A DNA stretch of 64,000 bases from Thermomonas haemolytica (GTDB taxonomy: Bacteria; Pseudomonadota; Gammaproteobacteria; Xanthomonadales; Xanthomonadaceae), in contig NZ_SMAP01000003.1 in the NCBI RefSeq assembly GCF_004346265.1, forward strand, positions 91,630 to 155,629, given 5' to 3'. The first letter of the stretch is position 1; each line of letters opens with the position of its first letter. The notes beneath the pieces are model-generated. The model searched no databases. It was not told the origin of the DNA and worked only from the letters and a program-made list of their open reading frames with translations. Of the stretch, positions 32,340 through 41,442 are shown one piece after another. The translations under genes and the position numbers were made by a program.

Positions 32340-33136
32340 TGCGTTCGCGCGTCGTGTTGCTGGCCGCGGCGGTGCTGCTTGCACCGCCGGCGGCATTCGC
32401 CCAGCGCGCCCCCAGCCTGGCCGACCGCGTGGCGGCCCTCGAGCAGCGCGCGGCTGGCGATCAGAACTCGGTGGAGCTGGTGAACCAGATCGGCCAGCTG
32501 CGCAGCGAGGTCCAGGACCTGCGCGGCCAGCTGGAGGAGTTGCAGCATCAGCTGGAACAGGCCCGGCAGGGCCAGCGCGCGCAGTACCTCGACCTCAGCG
32601 GCCGCCTCGACCGCCTGGAATCGGGGCAGGCCGGCACGGCCCCGCCGCCGGTGGCCGCCCCCCCGGCCGCGCCTGCGGCGGCTGCCCCGGCCCCGGTGCG
32701 CCCGGCCGCCACTGCGCCGCCGCCCGCACCGGCCGCCACCCCGGGGCGCGACGAGCAGAGCGCCTACGGCTACGCGCTGGATGCCCTGAAGGCGGGCGAC
32801 TACGTGGAATCCGCGCGTCGCCTGCGCGATTTCCTGGCCACCTATCCCGGCGGCAACCTGGCCCCGAACGCGCTGTACTGGCTGGGCGAAAGCTATTACG
32901 TCACCCAGAACTACGCGCTCGCCGCGCAGCAGTTCCAGGCCCTGCTGGACCGCTATCCCAGCCACGACAAGGCCCCCGGCGCGCTGCTGAAGCTGGGGCT
33001 GTCGCAGTACGGGCTGCGCCAGTTCGATGCCGCCAGCGCCACCTTCCGGCAGGTGCTGCAGCGTTATCCCGGCACCGACGTGGCGCGTACCGCCGAGGAC
33101 CGACTGCGCTCGATGCAGGTGGCCGGCAGCCGTTAA
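32339..33136 (+). CDS. cpoB: Cell-division coordinator CpoB (YbgF)
   Basis: A 265-residue periplasmic protein that links Tol-Pal constriction with PBP1b-driven septal synthesis in E. coli; the mrcB homologue lies at 49467 here. It has a signal peptide (residues 1-22), a trimeric coiled coil (about 26-85, LRSEVQDLRGQLEELQHQLE), an Ala/Pro linker of about 45 residues, and TPR repeats (about 140-260). Typical phrases are ALDALKAGDYVESARRLRDF and LGESYYVTQNYALAAQQFQ. It starts in the pal stop and ends 9 bases before queE. Confidence 0.95.
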   Translation: MRSRVVLLAAAVLLAPPAAFAQRAPSLADRVAALEQRAAGDQNSVELVNQIGQLRSEVQDLRGQLEELQHQLEQARQGQRAQYLDLSGRLDRLESGQAGTAPPPVAAPPAAPAAAAPAPVRPAATAPPPAPAATPGRDEQSAYGYALDALKAGDYVESARRLRDFLATYPGGNLAPNALYWLGESYYVTQNYALAAQQFQALLDRYPSHDKAPGALLKLGLSQYGLRQFDAASATFRQVLQRYPGTDVARTAEDRLRSMQVAGSR

Positions 33137-33148
33137 AATGCCCGCATG
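33134..33148 (+). promoter_or_regulatory. -10-like box six bases before the queE start
   Basis: TAAAAT (33134-33139), then GCCCGC, then ATG. No Shine-Dalgarno sequence precedes the start. It overlaps the cpoB stop codon, so it could be an internal promoter giving a leaderless queE mRNA. Confidence 0.42.
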
Positions 33149-33832
33149 AACGACGTCGCCGATGCGGCCGCCGCATCGGCGGCAGGCCAGGCCGAGCGCC
33201 TCAAGCTCACCGAAATCTTCCTCTCGCTGCAGGGCGAGGCCCGCGACGCCGGCTGGCCCACGGTGTTCGTGCGCCTCACCGGCTGCCCGCTGCGCTGCCA
33301 GTACTGCGATACCGCCTATGCCTTCCACGGCGGGCAGTGGTGGGAGATCGACGCCATCCTGCAGGAGGTGGCCCGCCACGGCGCGCGCCACGTCTGCGTG
33401 ACCGGCGGCGAGCCGCTGGCGCAGAAGCGTTGCCTCGCGCTGCTGGAGAAGCTGTGCGACGCCGGCTACGTGGTCTCGCTGGAGACCTCCGGTGCGCTCG
33501 ACATCGCCGGGGTGGACGCACGGGTGTCGCGCGTGCTGGACATCAAGACCCCCGGCTCGGGCGAGGTGCAGCGCAACCTGTGGGCGAACCTGGCGCTGCT
33601 GACCGCGCGCGACCAGGTCAAGTTCGTGATCTGCTCGCGCGCCGACTACGACTGGGCGCGCGCAGTGGTGACCGAGCATCGTCTGCCCGAGGTCTGCGAC
33701 GTGCTGTTCTCGCCCAGCGCCACCCAGCTCGCCGCGCGCGAGCTGGCCGACTGGATCGTGGCCGACCGCCTGCCGGTGCGTTTCCAGGTGCAGCTGCACA
33801 AGCTGCTGTGGGGCGAGGAGCCGGGGAAATGA
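33146..33832 (+). CDS. queE: 7-carboxy-7-deazaguanine synthase QueE
   Basis: Radical SAM enzyme that contracts 6-carboxy-tetrahydropterin to 7-carboxy-7-deazaguanine in queuosine biosynthesis. The 228 residues have the 4Fe-4S motif CPLRCQYC (C47, C51, C54), preceded by LSLQGEARDAGWPTVFVRLTG. The SAM-binding segment TGGEPLAQ follows, and the C-terminus is VQLHKLLW. It is paired with queC across a small inverted-repeat element. The remaining pathway genes (queD, queF, tgt) are not in the window. Confidence 0.96.
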   Translation: MNDVADAAAASAAGQAERLKLTEIFLSLQGEARDAGWPTVFVRLTGCPLRCQYCDTAYAFHGGQWWEIDAILQEVARHGARHVCVTGGEPLAQKRCLALLEKLCDAGYVVSLETSGALDIAGVDARVSRVLDIKTPGSGEVQRNLWANLALLTARDQVKFVICSRADYDWARAVVTEHRLPEVCDVLFSPSATQLAARELADWIVADRLPVRFQVQLHKLLWGEEPGK

Positions 33833-33842
33833 GCGCCTTCGG

Positions 33843-33943
33843 CGTCATTCCCGCGCAGGCGGGAGTCGCTCCTGCTCTTCGCTTCCCCCGAGCCAATCGC
33901 GGCAGCACCATCAAGCGCGATTCCCGCCTGCGCGGGAATGACG
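33843..33943. repeat. 101-bp MITE-like element with 22-bp perfect terminal inverted repeats
   Basis: Left end 33843-33864 begins CGTCATTCCCGCGCAGGCGG; right end 33922-33943 is its exact reverse complement. Each arm itself contains a CCCGC/GCGGG palindrome. Between the arms are 57 bases without coding character. This CGTCATTCCCGCGCAGGCGGGA-type sequence is a widespread dispersed repeat in gamma- and betaproteobacteria (family knowledge). Confidence 0.88.
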
Positions 33944-33962
33944 GTTCCAAGGATCCCCGGCA

Positions 33963-34673
33963 ATGATCGAATCTTCAAAACCTGCGGTCGTCCTGGTCTC
34001 CGGCGGGATGGATTCCGCCGTCGTGCTCGCCATCGCCCGTGAGGCCGGCTTCGCGCCGTATGCCTTGAGCGTGCGCTACGGCCAGCGCCACACCTCCGAG
34101 CTGGACGCCGCTGCGCGCGTCGCCAGCGCGTTGGGCGCGGTGGCGCACAAGACCGTGCACGTGGACCTGCGCAGCATCGGCGGTTCCGCGCTGACCGATG
34201 ACATCGCCGTGCCCACCGATGCCGACGGCCACGTGATCGGGCAGGGCATCCCGTCCACCTACGTGCCGGCGCGCAACACCATCATGCTGTCGGTGGCGCT
34301 GGGCTGGGCCGAGGTGCTGGGCAGCACCGACCTGTTCTGCGGCGTCAACGCGGTCGATTATTCGGGCTATCCGGACTGCCGCCCCGAGTTCATCGCCGGC
34401 TTCGAGGCGCTGGCCAACCTGGCCACCAAGGCCGGGGTGGAGGGCAGCCGCTTCCGCGTGCACGCGCCGCTGATGCGCATGAGCAAGGCCGACATCGCGC
34501 GCGAAGGCCTGCGCCTGGGCGTGGACTTCGCGCAGACCGTGAGCTGCTACCAGGCTGATGCCGAAGGCCGCGCCTGCGGCCAATGCGACGCCTGCCGCCT
34601 GCGCGCGCAGGGCTTCGCGGATGCCGGCCTGCCCGATCCCACCCGCTACGTGCCGGGGGCGGGCATCGGCTAG
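33963..34673 (+). CDS. queC: 7-cyano-7-deazaguanine synthase QueC
   Basis: ATP-dependent conversion of 7-carboxy-7-deazaguanine to preQ0, the step after QueE. The 236 residues have the PP-loop SGGMDS (13-18) and the zinc site C195, C205, C208 and C211 (CGQCDAC). The conserved [18 protein letters not shown] and [19 protein letters not shown] segments are also present. A 130-base spacer containing the inverted-repeat element separates it from queE, so the two may still be cotranscribed. Confidence 0.97.
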   Translation: MIESSKPAVVLVSGGMDSAVVLAIAREAGFAPYALSVRYGQRHTSELDAAARVASALGAVAHKTVHVDLRSIGGSALTDDIAVPTDADGHVIGQGIPSTYVPARNTIMLSVALGWAEVLGSTDLFCGVNAVDYSGYPDCRPEFIAGFEALANLATKAGVEGSRFRVHAPLMRMSKADIAREGLRLGVDFAQTVSCYQADAEGRACGQCDACRLRAQGFADAGLPDPTRYVPGAGIG

Positions 34674-34684
34674 CCGGCATCGGT

Positions 34685-34690
34685 TAGAAT
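34685..34690 (+). promoter_or_regulatory. -10 box of the tRNA-Lys promoter
   Basis: TAGAAT, 36 bases before the mature tRNA, followed by a GC-rich discriminator (GCGCGCCCCG) of the kind seen at stringently controlled stable-RNA promoters. No good -35 is visible. Confidence 0.55.
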
Positions 34691-34726
34691 GCGCGCCCCG
34701 GCGCAACGCCGCGGCGATCCTTTCGT

Positions 34727-34802
34727 GGGCCGTTAGCTCAGTCGGTAGAGCATCGGACTTTTAATCCGCTGGTCGTTGGTTCGATTCCAACACGGCCCAC
34801 CA
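34727..34802 (+). tRNA. tRNA-Lys (anticodon TTT)
   Basis: A 76-nt cloverleaf. The acceptor GGGCCGT (34727-34733) pairs with ACGGCCC (34792-34798); the discriminator is A and CCA is encoded. The D arm is GCTC...GAGC, the anticodon loop CTTTTAA gives TTT, and the T arm is GTTGG-TTCGATT-CCAAC. Located directly after queC. Confidence 0.98.
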
Positions 34803-34883
34803 TTTCCTCGCGGCAGTCGGTCTCCGAATCGGACTCAACCCGCTGGTCGTTGGTTCGATTCCAACACGGCCCACCATTTCCTC
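34803..34883 (+). pseudogene. Degenerate second tRNA-Lys copy (3' half intact, 5' half lost)
   Basis: Offset by 74 bases from the true tRNA. Bases 34840-34883 are an exact 44-bp copy of 34766-34809, including the T arm, the 3' acceptor strand, CCA and seven downstream bases. Upstream only fragments match (CAGTCGGT; ATCGGACT). The anticodon loop reads CTCAACC and there is no 5' acceptor strand, so no functional tRNA can form. Confidence 0.85.
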
Positions 34884-34932
34884 CGAGCGTTTGAGTCCTC
34901 GAGCAGTCGGTCCGGATCAGGGCTCGACGCGC

Positions 34933-36747
34933 TCACGCCTGCGCGAGCGTCGCGATCACCTCGCGGCCGTAGCGTTCCAGCTTGGCGGCCCCGACGCCGC
35001 CGATGCCGGCGAGGGCGCGGACGTCGCGCGGGGCGGCGAGCGCGATCGCGCGCAGGGTGGCGTCCTGGAAGATCACGTAGGCGGGTACGTTCTGGCTGCG
35101 CGCGGCGTCCGCCCGCCACTGCCGCAGGCGGGCGAAGCGGGCGGCCGCGTCGGCCGGAAGTTCGATCGTGGCGGCGCCGGTGCGGCGTTCGCCGGCGGTC
35201 GCGCCGCGGCGGCGTTCGCGGCGCGGTGGTTCGGCGCGCAGGTGCAGCGTGCGTTCGCCGCGCAGCAGCGGCTTGGCGGCGGCGGTCAGGCGCAGGGCGC
35301 CATGGCTGTCGAGATCGGTGTCCAGCAGGCCGGCGGCGACCAGCTGGCGGAACACGCCGCGCCACTGGGCGGCATCGAGCTCGCGGCCGATGCCGTAGGT
35401 GCTGAGCGCGGCATGCCCGAACTGGCGCACCTTGGCGGTATCCGCGCCGCGCAGCACGTCGATCACGTGCGCCGCGCCGAACCGCTGGCCGGTGCGGTAC
35501 ACGCAGGACAGCGCCTTGCGCGCCGCCTCGGTGGCGTCCCAGGTGCGCGGCGGCGACAGGCAGTTGTCGCAGCGGCCGCAGGCGCCGGGATGGGGCTCGC
35601 CGAAGTAGGCCAGCAGCGCCTGCCGGCGGCAGCCGGTGGATTCGCAATAGCCGATCAGCGCGTCCAGCTTGGCGTGCTCCAGCCGCTTGCGCTCGTCGCT
35701 GGCCTCGCCGTCCTCGATCATCCGCCGCAGCAGCACGGCATCGCCCATCCCGTAGGCCATCCACGCCTCGGCCGGCTCGCCGTCGCGGCCGGCGCGGCCG
35801 GTTTCCTGGTAATAGCCTTCCAGCGATTTCGGCAGGTCGAGGTGGGCGACGAAGCGCACGTCCGGCTTGTCGATGCCCATTCCGAACGCGATCGTCGCCA
35901 CCATCACGATGGCCTCCTCGCGCAGGAAGCGGCGCTGGCGCTCGGCGCGGGTCTCGGCGTCCAGGCCGGCGTGGTAGGCCAGCGCGCGCAGGCCGTGCCC
36001 GGCCAGCAGTTCGGCGGTGGCCTCAACCTTGCGCCGCGAGAGGCAATACACGATCCCGCTTTCGCCGCGGTGCTCCGCGAGGAACTCCAGCAGCTGCCGG
36101 TGGCCGCCATCGCGCGGTGCCACCGCGTAGCGGATGTTCGGGCGGTCGAACGAGCTGATGAACTGGCGCGCGTCCTGCAACGCCAGCCGCTCCACGATCT
36201 CGCGCCGGGTGGGTGCGTCCGCGGTCGCGGTGAGCGCGATCCGCGGCACCTCCGGCCAGCGTTCGTGCAGCAGGGTGAGCTGGCGGTACTCGGGGCGGAA
36301 GTCGTGGCCCCACTGCGAGACGCAGTGCGCCTCGTCGATCGCGAACAGGGCGATCCGCACGCGTTCCAGCAGGCCCAGGAAGCGCGGGGTGAGCAGGCGC
36401 TCGGGCGCGACGTACAGCAGATCCAGCGCGTCGTCCGCGAACTGGCGCTCCACCGCCGCGGCCTCGGCGGCCTCCAGGCTGGAGTTGAGGAACGCGGCGC
36501 GCACCCCCAGCTGGCGCAGGGGTTCCACCTGGTCCTGCATCAGCGCGATCAACGGCGACACCACCACCGCGGTGCCTTCGCGCAGCAGCGCCGGCAGCTG
36601 GTAGCACAGCGATTTGCCGCCGCCGGTGGGCATCAGCACCAGCGCGTCGCCGCCGGCGAGCAGGTGTTCGACGATGGCGCCCTGTTCGCCGCGGAATCCG
36701 GAATGGCCGAACACGCGGCGGAGCGTTGCAAGGGCGGACGACGACAT
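34933..36747 (-). CDS. recQ: ATP-dependent DNA helicase RecQ
   Basis: 3'-5' superfamily 2 helicase of the RecF recombination pathway. The 604 residues contain Walker A PTGGGKS (around 40-46), DEAH at 138-141 followed by [13 protein letters not shown], the motif [12 protein letters not shown], and the zinc-binding cysteines (YCESTGC...CGRCDNC). The RQC winged helix and an HRDC domain (about 525-604, [17 protein letters not shown]) follow. Start 36747 ([14 protein letters not shown]) is chosen because the family begins there. A linker of about 40 residues rich in Arg/Ala/Thr lies before HRDC. Confidence 0.96.
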   Translation of the reverse strand: MSSSALATLRRVFGHSGFRGEQGAIVEHLLAGGDALVLMPTGGGKSLCYQLPALLREGTAVVVSPLIALMQDQVEPLRQLGVRAAFLNSSLEAAEAAAVERQFADDALDLLYVAPERLLTPRFLGLLERVRIALFAIDEAHCVSQWGHDFRPEYRQLTLLHERWPEVPRIALTATADAPTRREIVERLALQDARQFISSFDRPNIRYAVAPRDGGHRQLLEFLAEHRGESGIVYCLSRRKVEATAELLAGHGLRALAYHAGLDAETRAERQRRFLREEAIVMVATIAFGMGIDKPDVRFVAHLDLPKSLEGYYQETGRAGRDGEPAEAWMAYGMGDAVLLRRMIEDGEASDERKRLEHAKLDALIGYCESTGCRRQALLAYFGEPHPGACGRCDNCLSPPRTWDATEAARKALSCVYRTGQRFGAAHVIDVLRGADTAKVRQFGHAALSTYGIGRELDAAQWRGVFRQLVAAGLLDTDLDSHGALRLTAAAKPLLRGERTLHLRAEPPRRERRRGATAGERRTGAATIELPADAAARFARLRQWRADAARSQNVPAYVIFQDATLRAIALAAPRDVRALAGIGGVGAAKLERYGREVIATLAQA

Positions 36748-36759
36748 CCGGCTAGGGTA
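36745..36759 (-). promoter_or_regulatory. -10-like box six bases before the recQ start
   Basis: On the minus strand: TACCCT (36759-36754), AGCCGG, ATG. No Shine-Dalgarno site. Same geometry as ruvB, queE and relA. Confidence 0.4.
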
Positions 36760-36781
36760 GCAAGCCGGGCCAGACAAGGGA

Positions 36782-36806
36782 GCGGGGCCGGACCATCCGG
36801 CCCCGC
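36782..36806 (-). terminator. Hairpin after dps
   Basis: A 10-bp perfect stem GCGGGGCCGG (36782-36791 with 36797-36806) closes on a 5-base loop 22 bases beyond the dps stop codon. T content after the stem is low. Confidence 0.55.
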
Positions 36807-36828
36807 GCGCAGGCCCGTCGGGGACGGC

Positions 36829-37365
36829 TTATTCCAGCAGCGAACGCAGCATCCAGGCGTACTTCTCGTGGGTCTGCAGGCGCTGGGTCAGCAGGTCCAC
36901 GGTGGGGTCGTCGTCGGCGTCGTCGGCGGTCTTGAGCACCTTGCGCGCGGTGCGGCAGACCGCCTCGTTGCCGTCCACCAGCTGCTGCACCATGTCGTGC
37001 CAGGCCGGCGCGGCGGCCTGGCCGGGCTCCTCGCGGATCGAACTGAGGCGGGTGAACTCGTGGTACGAGCCGGGCGCGTTGTAGCCCAGCGCGCGCATGC
37101 GCTCGGCGATGTCGTCCAGCGCGTTCCACTGCTCGGTGTACTGGGTCTCGAACATCAGGTGCAGGCTGTCGAACATCGGCCCGCTGATGTTCCAGTGGAA
37201 GTTGTGGGTCTTCAGGTACAGGGTGAAGGCATCGGCCAGCACGTGGCCCAGGCCCTCGGCGATCTTGCGGCGGTCGCCGGCGGCGATGCCGATGTCGATC
37301 GCACGGCTGCCGTCGGCATGCGCGGCGGTCTTGGCGGATTTGTGCTCGGACTTCTTCTTGGCCAT
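36829..37365 (-). CDS. dps: Ferritin-like DNA-protection protein Dps
   Basis: A 178-residue dodecameric mini-ferritin that oxidises Fe2+ with H2O2 and shields DNA in stress or stationary phase. The N-terminus is a mobile basic tail (MAKKKSEHKSAKTAAH) of the type that binds DNA. Ferroxidase-site residues are in LKTHNFHWNISGPMF and the helix WNALDDIAERMRALG. The C-terminus ends in EKYAWMLRSLLE, as in Xanthomonas Dps. GGAG precedes the ATG. No OxyR site was identified. Confidence 0.94.
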   Translation of the reverse strand: MAKKKSEHKSAKTAAHADGSRAIDIGIAAGDRRKIAEGLGHVLADAFTLYLKTHNFHWNISGPMFDSLHLMFETQYTEQWNALDDIAERMRALGYNAPGSYHEFTRLSSIREEPGQAAAPAWHDMVQQLVDGNEAVCRTARKVLKTADDADDDPTVDLLTQRLQTHEKYAWMLRSLLE

Positions 37366-37469
37366 GGCGGACTCCTCGTCGTGCCCGTGGTGGGCTTGGG
37401 GTGGGCTTGCGGCGACAATACGCCGGTTGCCCTGCGATCTGAAATCGGAATGCCCGCTGCCCGCGATAC

Positions 37470-40400
37470 ATGAAGCCTATCGAGCACGCCCCCATGCCGG
37501 CGCTTCCCGCCGACCCACGCCACGCCCGGCGCGCCATCGAGGCCGCGCTGGCGCGCGATCGTGGCCGCCTGTTGGGCTTGCTGGCGAAGTGGCAGGCCCA
37601 GCCCGGTGCGGAGGCGCCGCGCGCGGCATTCCTTGCGTGCCTGCAAGCATCGCTGGCCGCGCGTGAACGCCGCGTCGCCGCGCTGCCGGCGCCGGGCGCG
37701 GTGGACCCGGCGCTGCCAATCGCCGCGCATGCCGAGGAACTCATCGATCTGATCCGCCGCCACCCGGTGGTGGTGGTGGCCGGCGAGACCGGCAGCGGCA
37801 AGACCACCCAGTTGCCGCGGCTGTGCCTGCAGGCCGGGCGCGGCGCCGCCGGGATGATCGGCTGCACCCAGCCGCGGCGGCTGGCCGCGCGCTCGGTGGC
37901 GCGGCGCGTGGCCGAGGAACTGCAGGTGCCGTTGGGCGGCGCGGTCGGCTACCAGGTGCGCTTCAACGAGGCGGTCGGCGAGCAGACCGCGGTGAAGTTC
38001 ATGACCGACGGCATCCTGCTGGCGGAAATCCAGAGCGACCGCTGGCTGTCGAGGTACGACACCCTGATCATCGACGAGGCGCACGAGCGCAGCCTCAACA
38101 TCGACTTCCTGCTCGGCTACCTCAAGCAGCTGCTGCCGCGCCGGCCCGACCTCAAGCTGGTGGTGACCTCGGCGACCATCGACACCGCGCGTTTCGCGGC
38201 CCACTTCGGCGGCGCGCCGGTGGTGAGCGTGGAGGGCCGTGGCTATCCGGTGGAGGTGCGCTACCGACCGCTCGAGGGGAGTAGCGCGGAGGACGGCGAA
38301 GACGCCGGGCAGCGCACGCTGGTGGACGGCATCGTCGCCGCCTGCGACGAGATCATGCGCGAGAAGGGCATCGGCGACACCCTCGTCTTCCTGCCCGGCG
38401 AGCGCGAGATCCGCGATGTCCACCAGGCACTGGAGCGCCGCAAGTACCGCCACACCGAAGTGCTGCCGCTGTACGCGCGGCTGTCGGCGAAGGACCAGGA
38501 CCGCGTGTTCCATCCCGGGCCGCAGCGCCGCATCGTGCTGGCCACCAACGTGGCCGAAACCTCGCTCACGGTGCCGCGCATCCACTACGTCGTCGATCCC
38601 GGCCTGGCCCGGGTCAAGCGCTACAGCCCGCGCCAGAAGCTGGACCGATTGCACATCGAGCCGGTCTCGCAGGCCAGCGCCAACCAGCGCGCCGGCCGCT
38701 GCGGCCGGATCGCGCCGGGCACCTGCTTTCGCCTGTATTCGGAAGCCGACTTCGCCGCGCGTCCTGCGTTCACCGACCCGGAGATCCGCCGCGCGGCGCT
38801 GGCCGGGGTGATCCTGCGGATGCTGGCGCTGGGCCTGGGCGAGATCGAAAAGTTCCCGTTCCTGGAACCGCCGGACGCGCGCGCGATCGCCGATGGCTGG
38901 CAGCAGCTCAATGAGCTGGGCGCGGTGGATGCCCACCGCAAGCTCACCGCCATCGGCAAGGCGATGGCGAAGCTGCCGGTGGACGTGAAGCTGGCGCGCA
39001 TGCTGGTGGCCGCGCACGCGCACGGCGTACCGCGCGAGATGCTGGTGATCGCCAGTTTCCTCGGCATCCAGGACCCGCGCGAGCGCCCGGCCGATGCGCG
39101 CGCCGCCGCCGATGTCGCGCACGCGCAGTTCGCCGACGCGAAATCCGAATTCATCGGCATCCTCAAGCTGTGGCACGCCTACCGCAACGCACACGAGGAA
39201 ATGACGCAGTCGCAGCTGCGCAAATGGGCCGACAGGCACTTCCTCGGCTTCCTGCGCCTGCGCGAATGGTGGGAGCTGCACCGCCAGCTGAAGCTGCAGT
39301 GCGAGGAGCTGTGGCCGGAAAGGGAGGCAGGTTCGGTTTCCGCAAACAGCGAACCTGACGCCCTTTCCGCAGCCTCCTACGCCGCGCTGCATCGCGCCCT
39401 GATCGCCGGGTTGCCGACCCAGCTGGGCCATCGCACCGACAAGGGCCAGTACGAGGGGCCGCGCGGGCGCAAGTTCCAGCTGTTCCCCGGTTCGAAACTC
39501 GCCAGCAAGCCGCCGCCGTGGCTGCTCACCGCGACCTTGCTCGACACCGAGAAGGTGTGGGCGATCACCAATGCCGCGATCGAGCCGGACTGGGCGATCG
39601 CCGAGCTGCCGCACCTGCTGGCACGCCGCCACCACGACCCGCATTGGTCGCGCGCGCAGGGGCGGGTGGTCGGCAGCGAGCAGATCAGCCTGTTCGGGCT
39701 GGTGCTGGCGCCGAAGAAACCGGTGCACTACGGCGCGCTGTTCCCCGAGGAGAGCCGCGGTATCTTCGTGCGCGAGGCGCTGCTGACCGGCGAGATCAAC
39801 ACCCGCAGCGCCTTCCTCGCGCGCAACCTGCGCACGCTGGAGCTGGCCCGGCAGGAGGAGGCCAAACAGCGCCGCGTCGGCCTGGTGGTGGACGAGGACT
39901 GGCAGGCGCGCTGGTACCTGGACCGGCTGCCGCCGCACGTGCACAACGCGCAGGCGCTGGATGCCTGGTACGCGAAGCTGGCGAAGGACGAGAAAGCCGC
40001 GCTGGAATGGTCGCGCGAGGACCTGCTGGTGGCGGACCAAAGTGATGCCGTACGCTTCCCGGCGTATCTGACCCTGGGCGAGGCGCGGCTGGCGGTGCAG
40101 TACCGCTTCGCGCCGGGCGAGCCGGATGACGGCATGACCGTGGCGGTGCCGCTGCACCTGCTCAATGCGCTGGATCCGGCGCGGCTGTCGTGGCTGGCGC
40201 CGGGGTTCGTGGAGGACAAGGCGACGGCGCTGATCAAGTCGCTGCCGAAGGCGCTGCGGCGCAATTTCGTGCCGGCGCCGGACTTCGCGCATGCGTTCGC
40301 GGAGGCCTTCCCGCAGCCGGACGCCGACAGCCTGGAAGGCGCGCTGGCGCGCTTCCTGAAGAAGCTCACCGGTGTCGAGGTCGCCGCCGCCGATTTCGAC

Positions 40401-41423
40401 CTGGCCGCACTGGAGCCGCACCTGCGCGCCAACCTGCGCCTGCTGGACGGCAAGGCGGTGCTGGCCGAATCGCGCGACCTCGACGAGCTGCGCGCCCGTT
40501 TCGGCGAACGCGCCACGCGGGCGTTCGCGCGCCACGCCGCGCAGGGCATGGCGCAGGCCGGGTTGACCGCGTTCCCAGACGCGCCAATCCCGGTGTCGGT
40601 TCCGGGTGCCGGCGGGGTGCCGGCGTATCCGGCCCTGCAGGACGAGGGCGACAGCGTGTCGCTGGCCCTGCACGCCCAGCGCGAGGTGGCCGAACGCCTG
40701 CATCCGCAGGGCGTGCGCCGGCTCTTGGCCCTCGCGCTGGCCGACAAGCTCAAGCAGGCGCGCAAGCAGCTGCCGGTGCAGCCGAAGCTCTCGCTGCTGT
40801 ATGCGGCCATCGAATCTGCCGCGCCGCGTGCGGACGGGCTGAAGGATGCCGACCGCCTGCGCGCGGACCTGGTCGAGGGCGCGTTCGCCGCGCTCACGGC
40901 CGAGGGGTTGCTGGAGATCCGCGACGCCGAGGCGTTCGGGCAGCGCCGCGATGCCATTGGCCGCGCGCTGTTCGGCGAGGCGATGCAGCGGCTGCGCCAG
41001 GCCGAGACCATCCTCGGCCTGGTCGCGGAGGTGCGCGCCAGGCTGGAATCGAAGCTGGTCGGCTGGGCGCGCGCCAATCTCGACGACATGCGCGCGCAGC
41101 TGGAGGCGCTGGCCGCGCCGGGCTTTCTGCGCGACACCCCGGCCGACGTGTTGGCGGAATACCCGCGCTATCTGAAGGCGCTGGCGCTGCGCGCCGAGCG
41201 CGCCCAGCGCGACCCCGGCAAGGACCAGGCGCGGATGCTGGAGCTGGCGCCGTTCCAGCAGGCGCTGGCGGCAGCCGATCCGGACGACCCGCAGGCGCGC
41301 GCGCTGCGCTGGGAGCTGGAGGAACTGCGCGTGCAGCTGTTCGCGCAGGAGCTCGGCGCCAAGGGCGGGGTCTCCGCGAAGCGCCTGGCCGCGCGCATCC
41401 AGCAGCTGCGCCTGCGGGGGTGA
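37470..41423 (+). CDS. hrpA: DEAH-box ATP-dependent RNA helicase HrpA
   Basis: A 1317-residue helicase of the HrpA family; in E. coli HrpA rescues colliding or stalled ribosomes. Walker A GETGSGKTT is at 105-113 and DEAH at 202-205 (DEAHERSLNIDFLLGYL). Motif III SAT, motif VI QRAGRCGR, the HA2/OB-fold region, and the long C-terminal DUF3418 part (about 700-1310) are present. The start at 37470 is the first ATG; a second in-frame ATG at 37494 is possible. It is convergent with the ClC gene, 19 bases apart, with no hairpin visible between them. Confidence 0.95.
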   Translation: MKPIEHAPMPALPADPRHARRAIEAALARDRGRLLGLLAKWQAQPGAEAPRAAFLACLQASLAARERRVAALPAPGAVDPALPIAAHAEELIDLIRRHPVVVVAGETGSGKTTQLPRLCLQAGRGAAGMIGCTQPRRLAARSVARRVAEELQVPLGGAVGYQVRFNEAVGEQTAVKFMTDGILLAEIQSDRWLSRYDTLIIDEAHERSLNIDFLLGYLKQLLPRRPDLKLVVTSATIDTARFAAHFGGAPVVSVEGRGYPVEVRYRPLEGSSAEDGEDAGQRTLVDGIVAACDEIMREKGIGDTLVFLPGEREIRDVHQALERRKYRHTEVLPLYARLSAKDQDRVFHPGPQRRIVLATNVAETSLTVPRIHYVVDPGLARVKRYSPRQKLDRLHIEPVSQASANQRAGRCGRIAPGTCFRLYSEADFAARPAFTDPEIRRAALAGVILRMLALGLGEIEKFPFLEPPDARAIADGWQQLNELGAVDAHRKLTAIGKAMAKLPVDVKLARMLVAAHAHGVPREMLVIASFLGIQDPRERPADARAAADVAHAQFADAKSEFIGILKLWHAYRNAHEEMTQSQLRKWADRHFLGFLRLREWWELHRQLKLQCEELWPEREAGSVSANSEPDALSAASYAALHRALIAGLPTQLGHRTDKGQYEGPRGRKFQLFPGSKLASKPPPWLLTATLLDTEKVWAITNAAIEPDWAIAELPHLLARRHHDPHWSRAQGRVVGSEQISLFGLVLAPKKPVHYGALFPEESRGIFVREALLTGEINTRSAFLARNLRTLELARQEEAKQRRVGLVVDEDWQARWYLDRLPPHVHNAQALDAWYAKLAKDEKAALEWSREDLLVADQSDAVRFPAYLTLGEARLAVQYRFAPGEPDDGMTVAVPLHLLNALDPARLSWLAPGFVEDKATALIKSLPKALRRNFVPAPDFAHAFAEAFPQPDADSLEGALARFLKKLTGVEVAAADFDLAALEPHLRANLRLLDGKAVLAESRDLDELRARFGERATRAFARHAAQGMAQAGLTAFPDAPIPVSVPGAGGVPAYPALQDEGDSVSLALHAQREVAERLHPQGVRRLLALALADKLKQARKQLPVQPKLSLLYAAIESAAPRADGLKDADRLRADLVEGAFAALTAEGLLEIRDAEAFGQRRDAIGRALFGEAMQRLRQAETILGLVAEVRARLESKLVGWARANLDDMRAQLEALAAPGFLRDTPADVLAEYPRYLKALALRAERAQRDPGKDQARMLELAPFQQALAAADPDDPQARALRWELEELRVQLFAQELGAKGGVSAKRLAARIQQLRLRG

Positions 41424-41442
41424 GGCGCACCGCGGCCCGTCC

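Noticed and set aside
33843..33943. Integron attC site
   Set aside because: The arms are a perfect palindrome of the common CGTCATTCCCGCG type without the asymmetric R and L boxes of attC, and no integrase or cassettes are near.
34803..34883. Second functional tRNA-Lys
   Set aside because: No 5' acceptor strand and a disrupted anticodon loop (CTCAACC); only the 3' half is intact.
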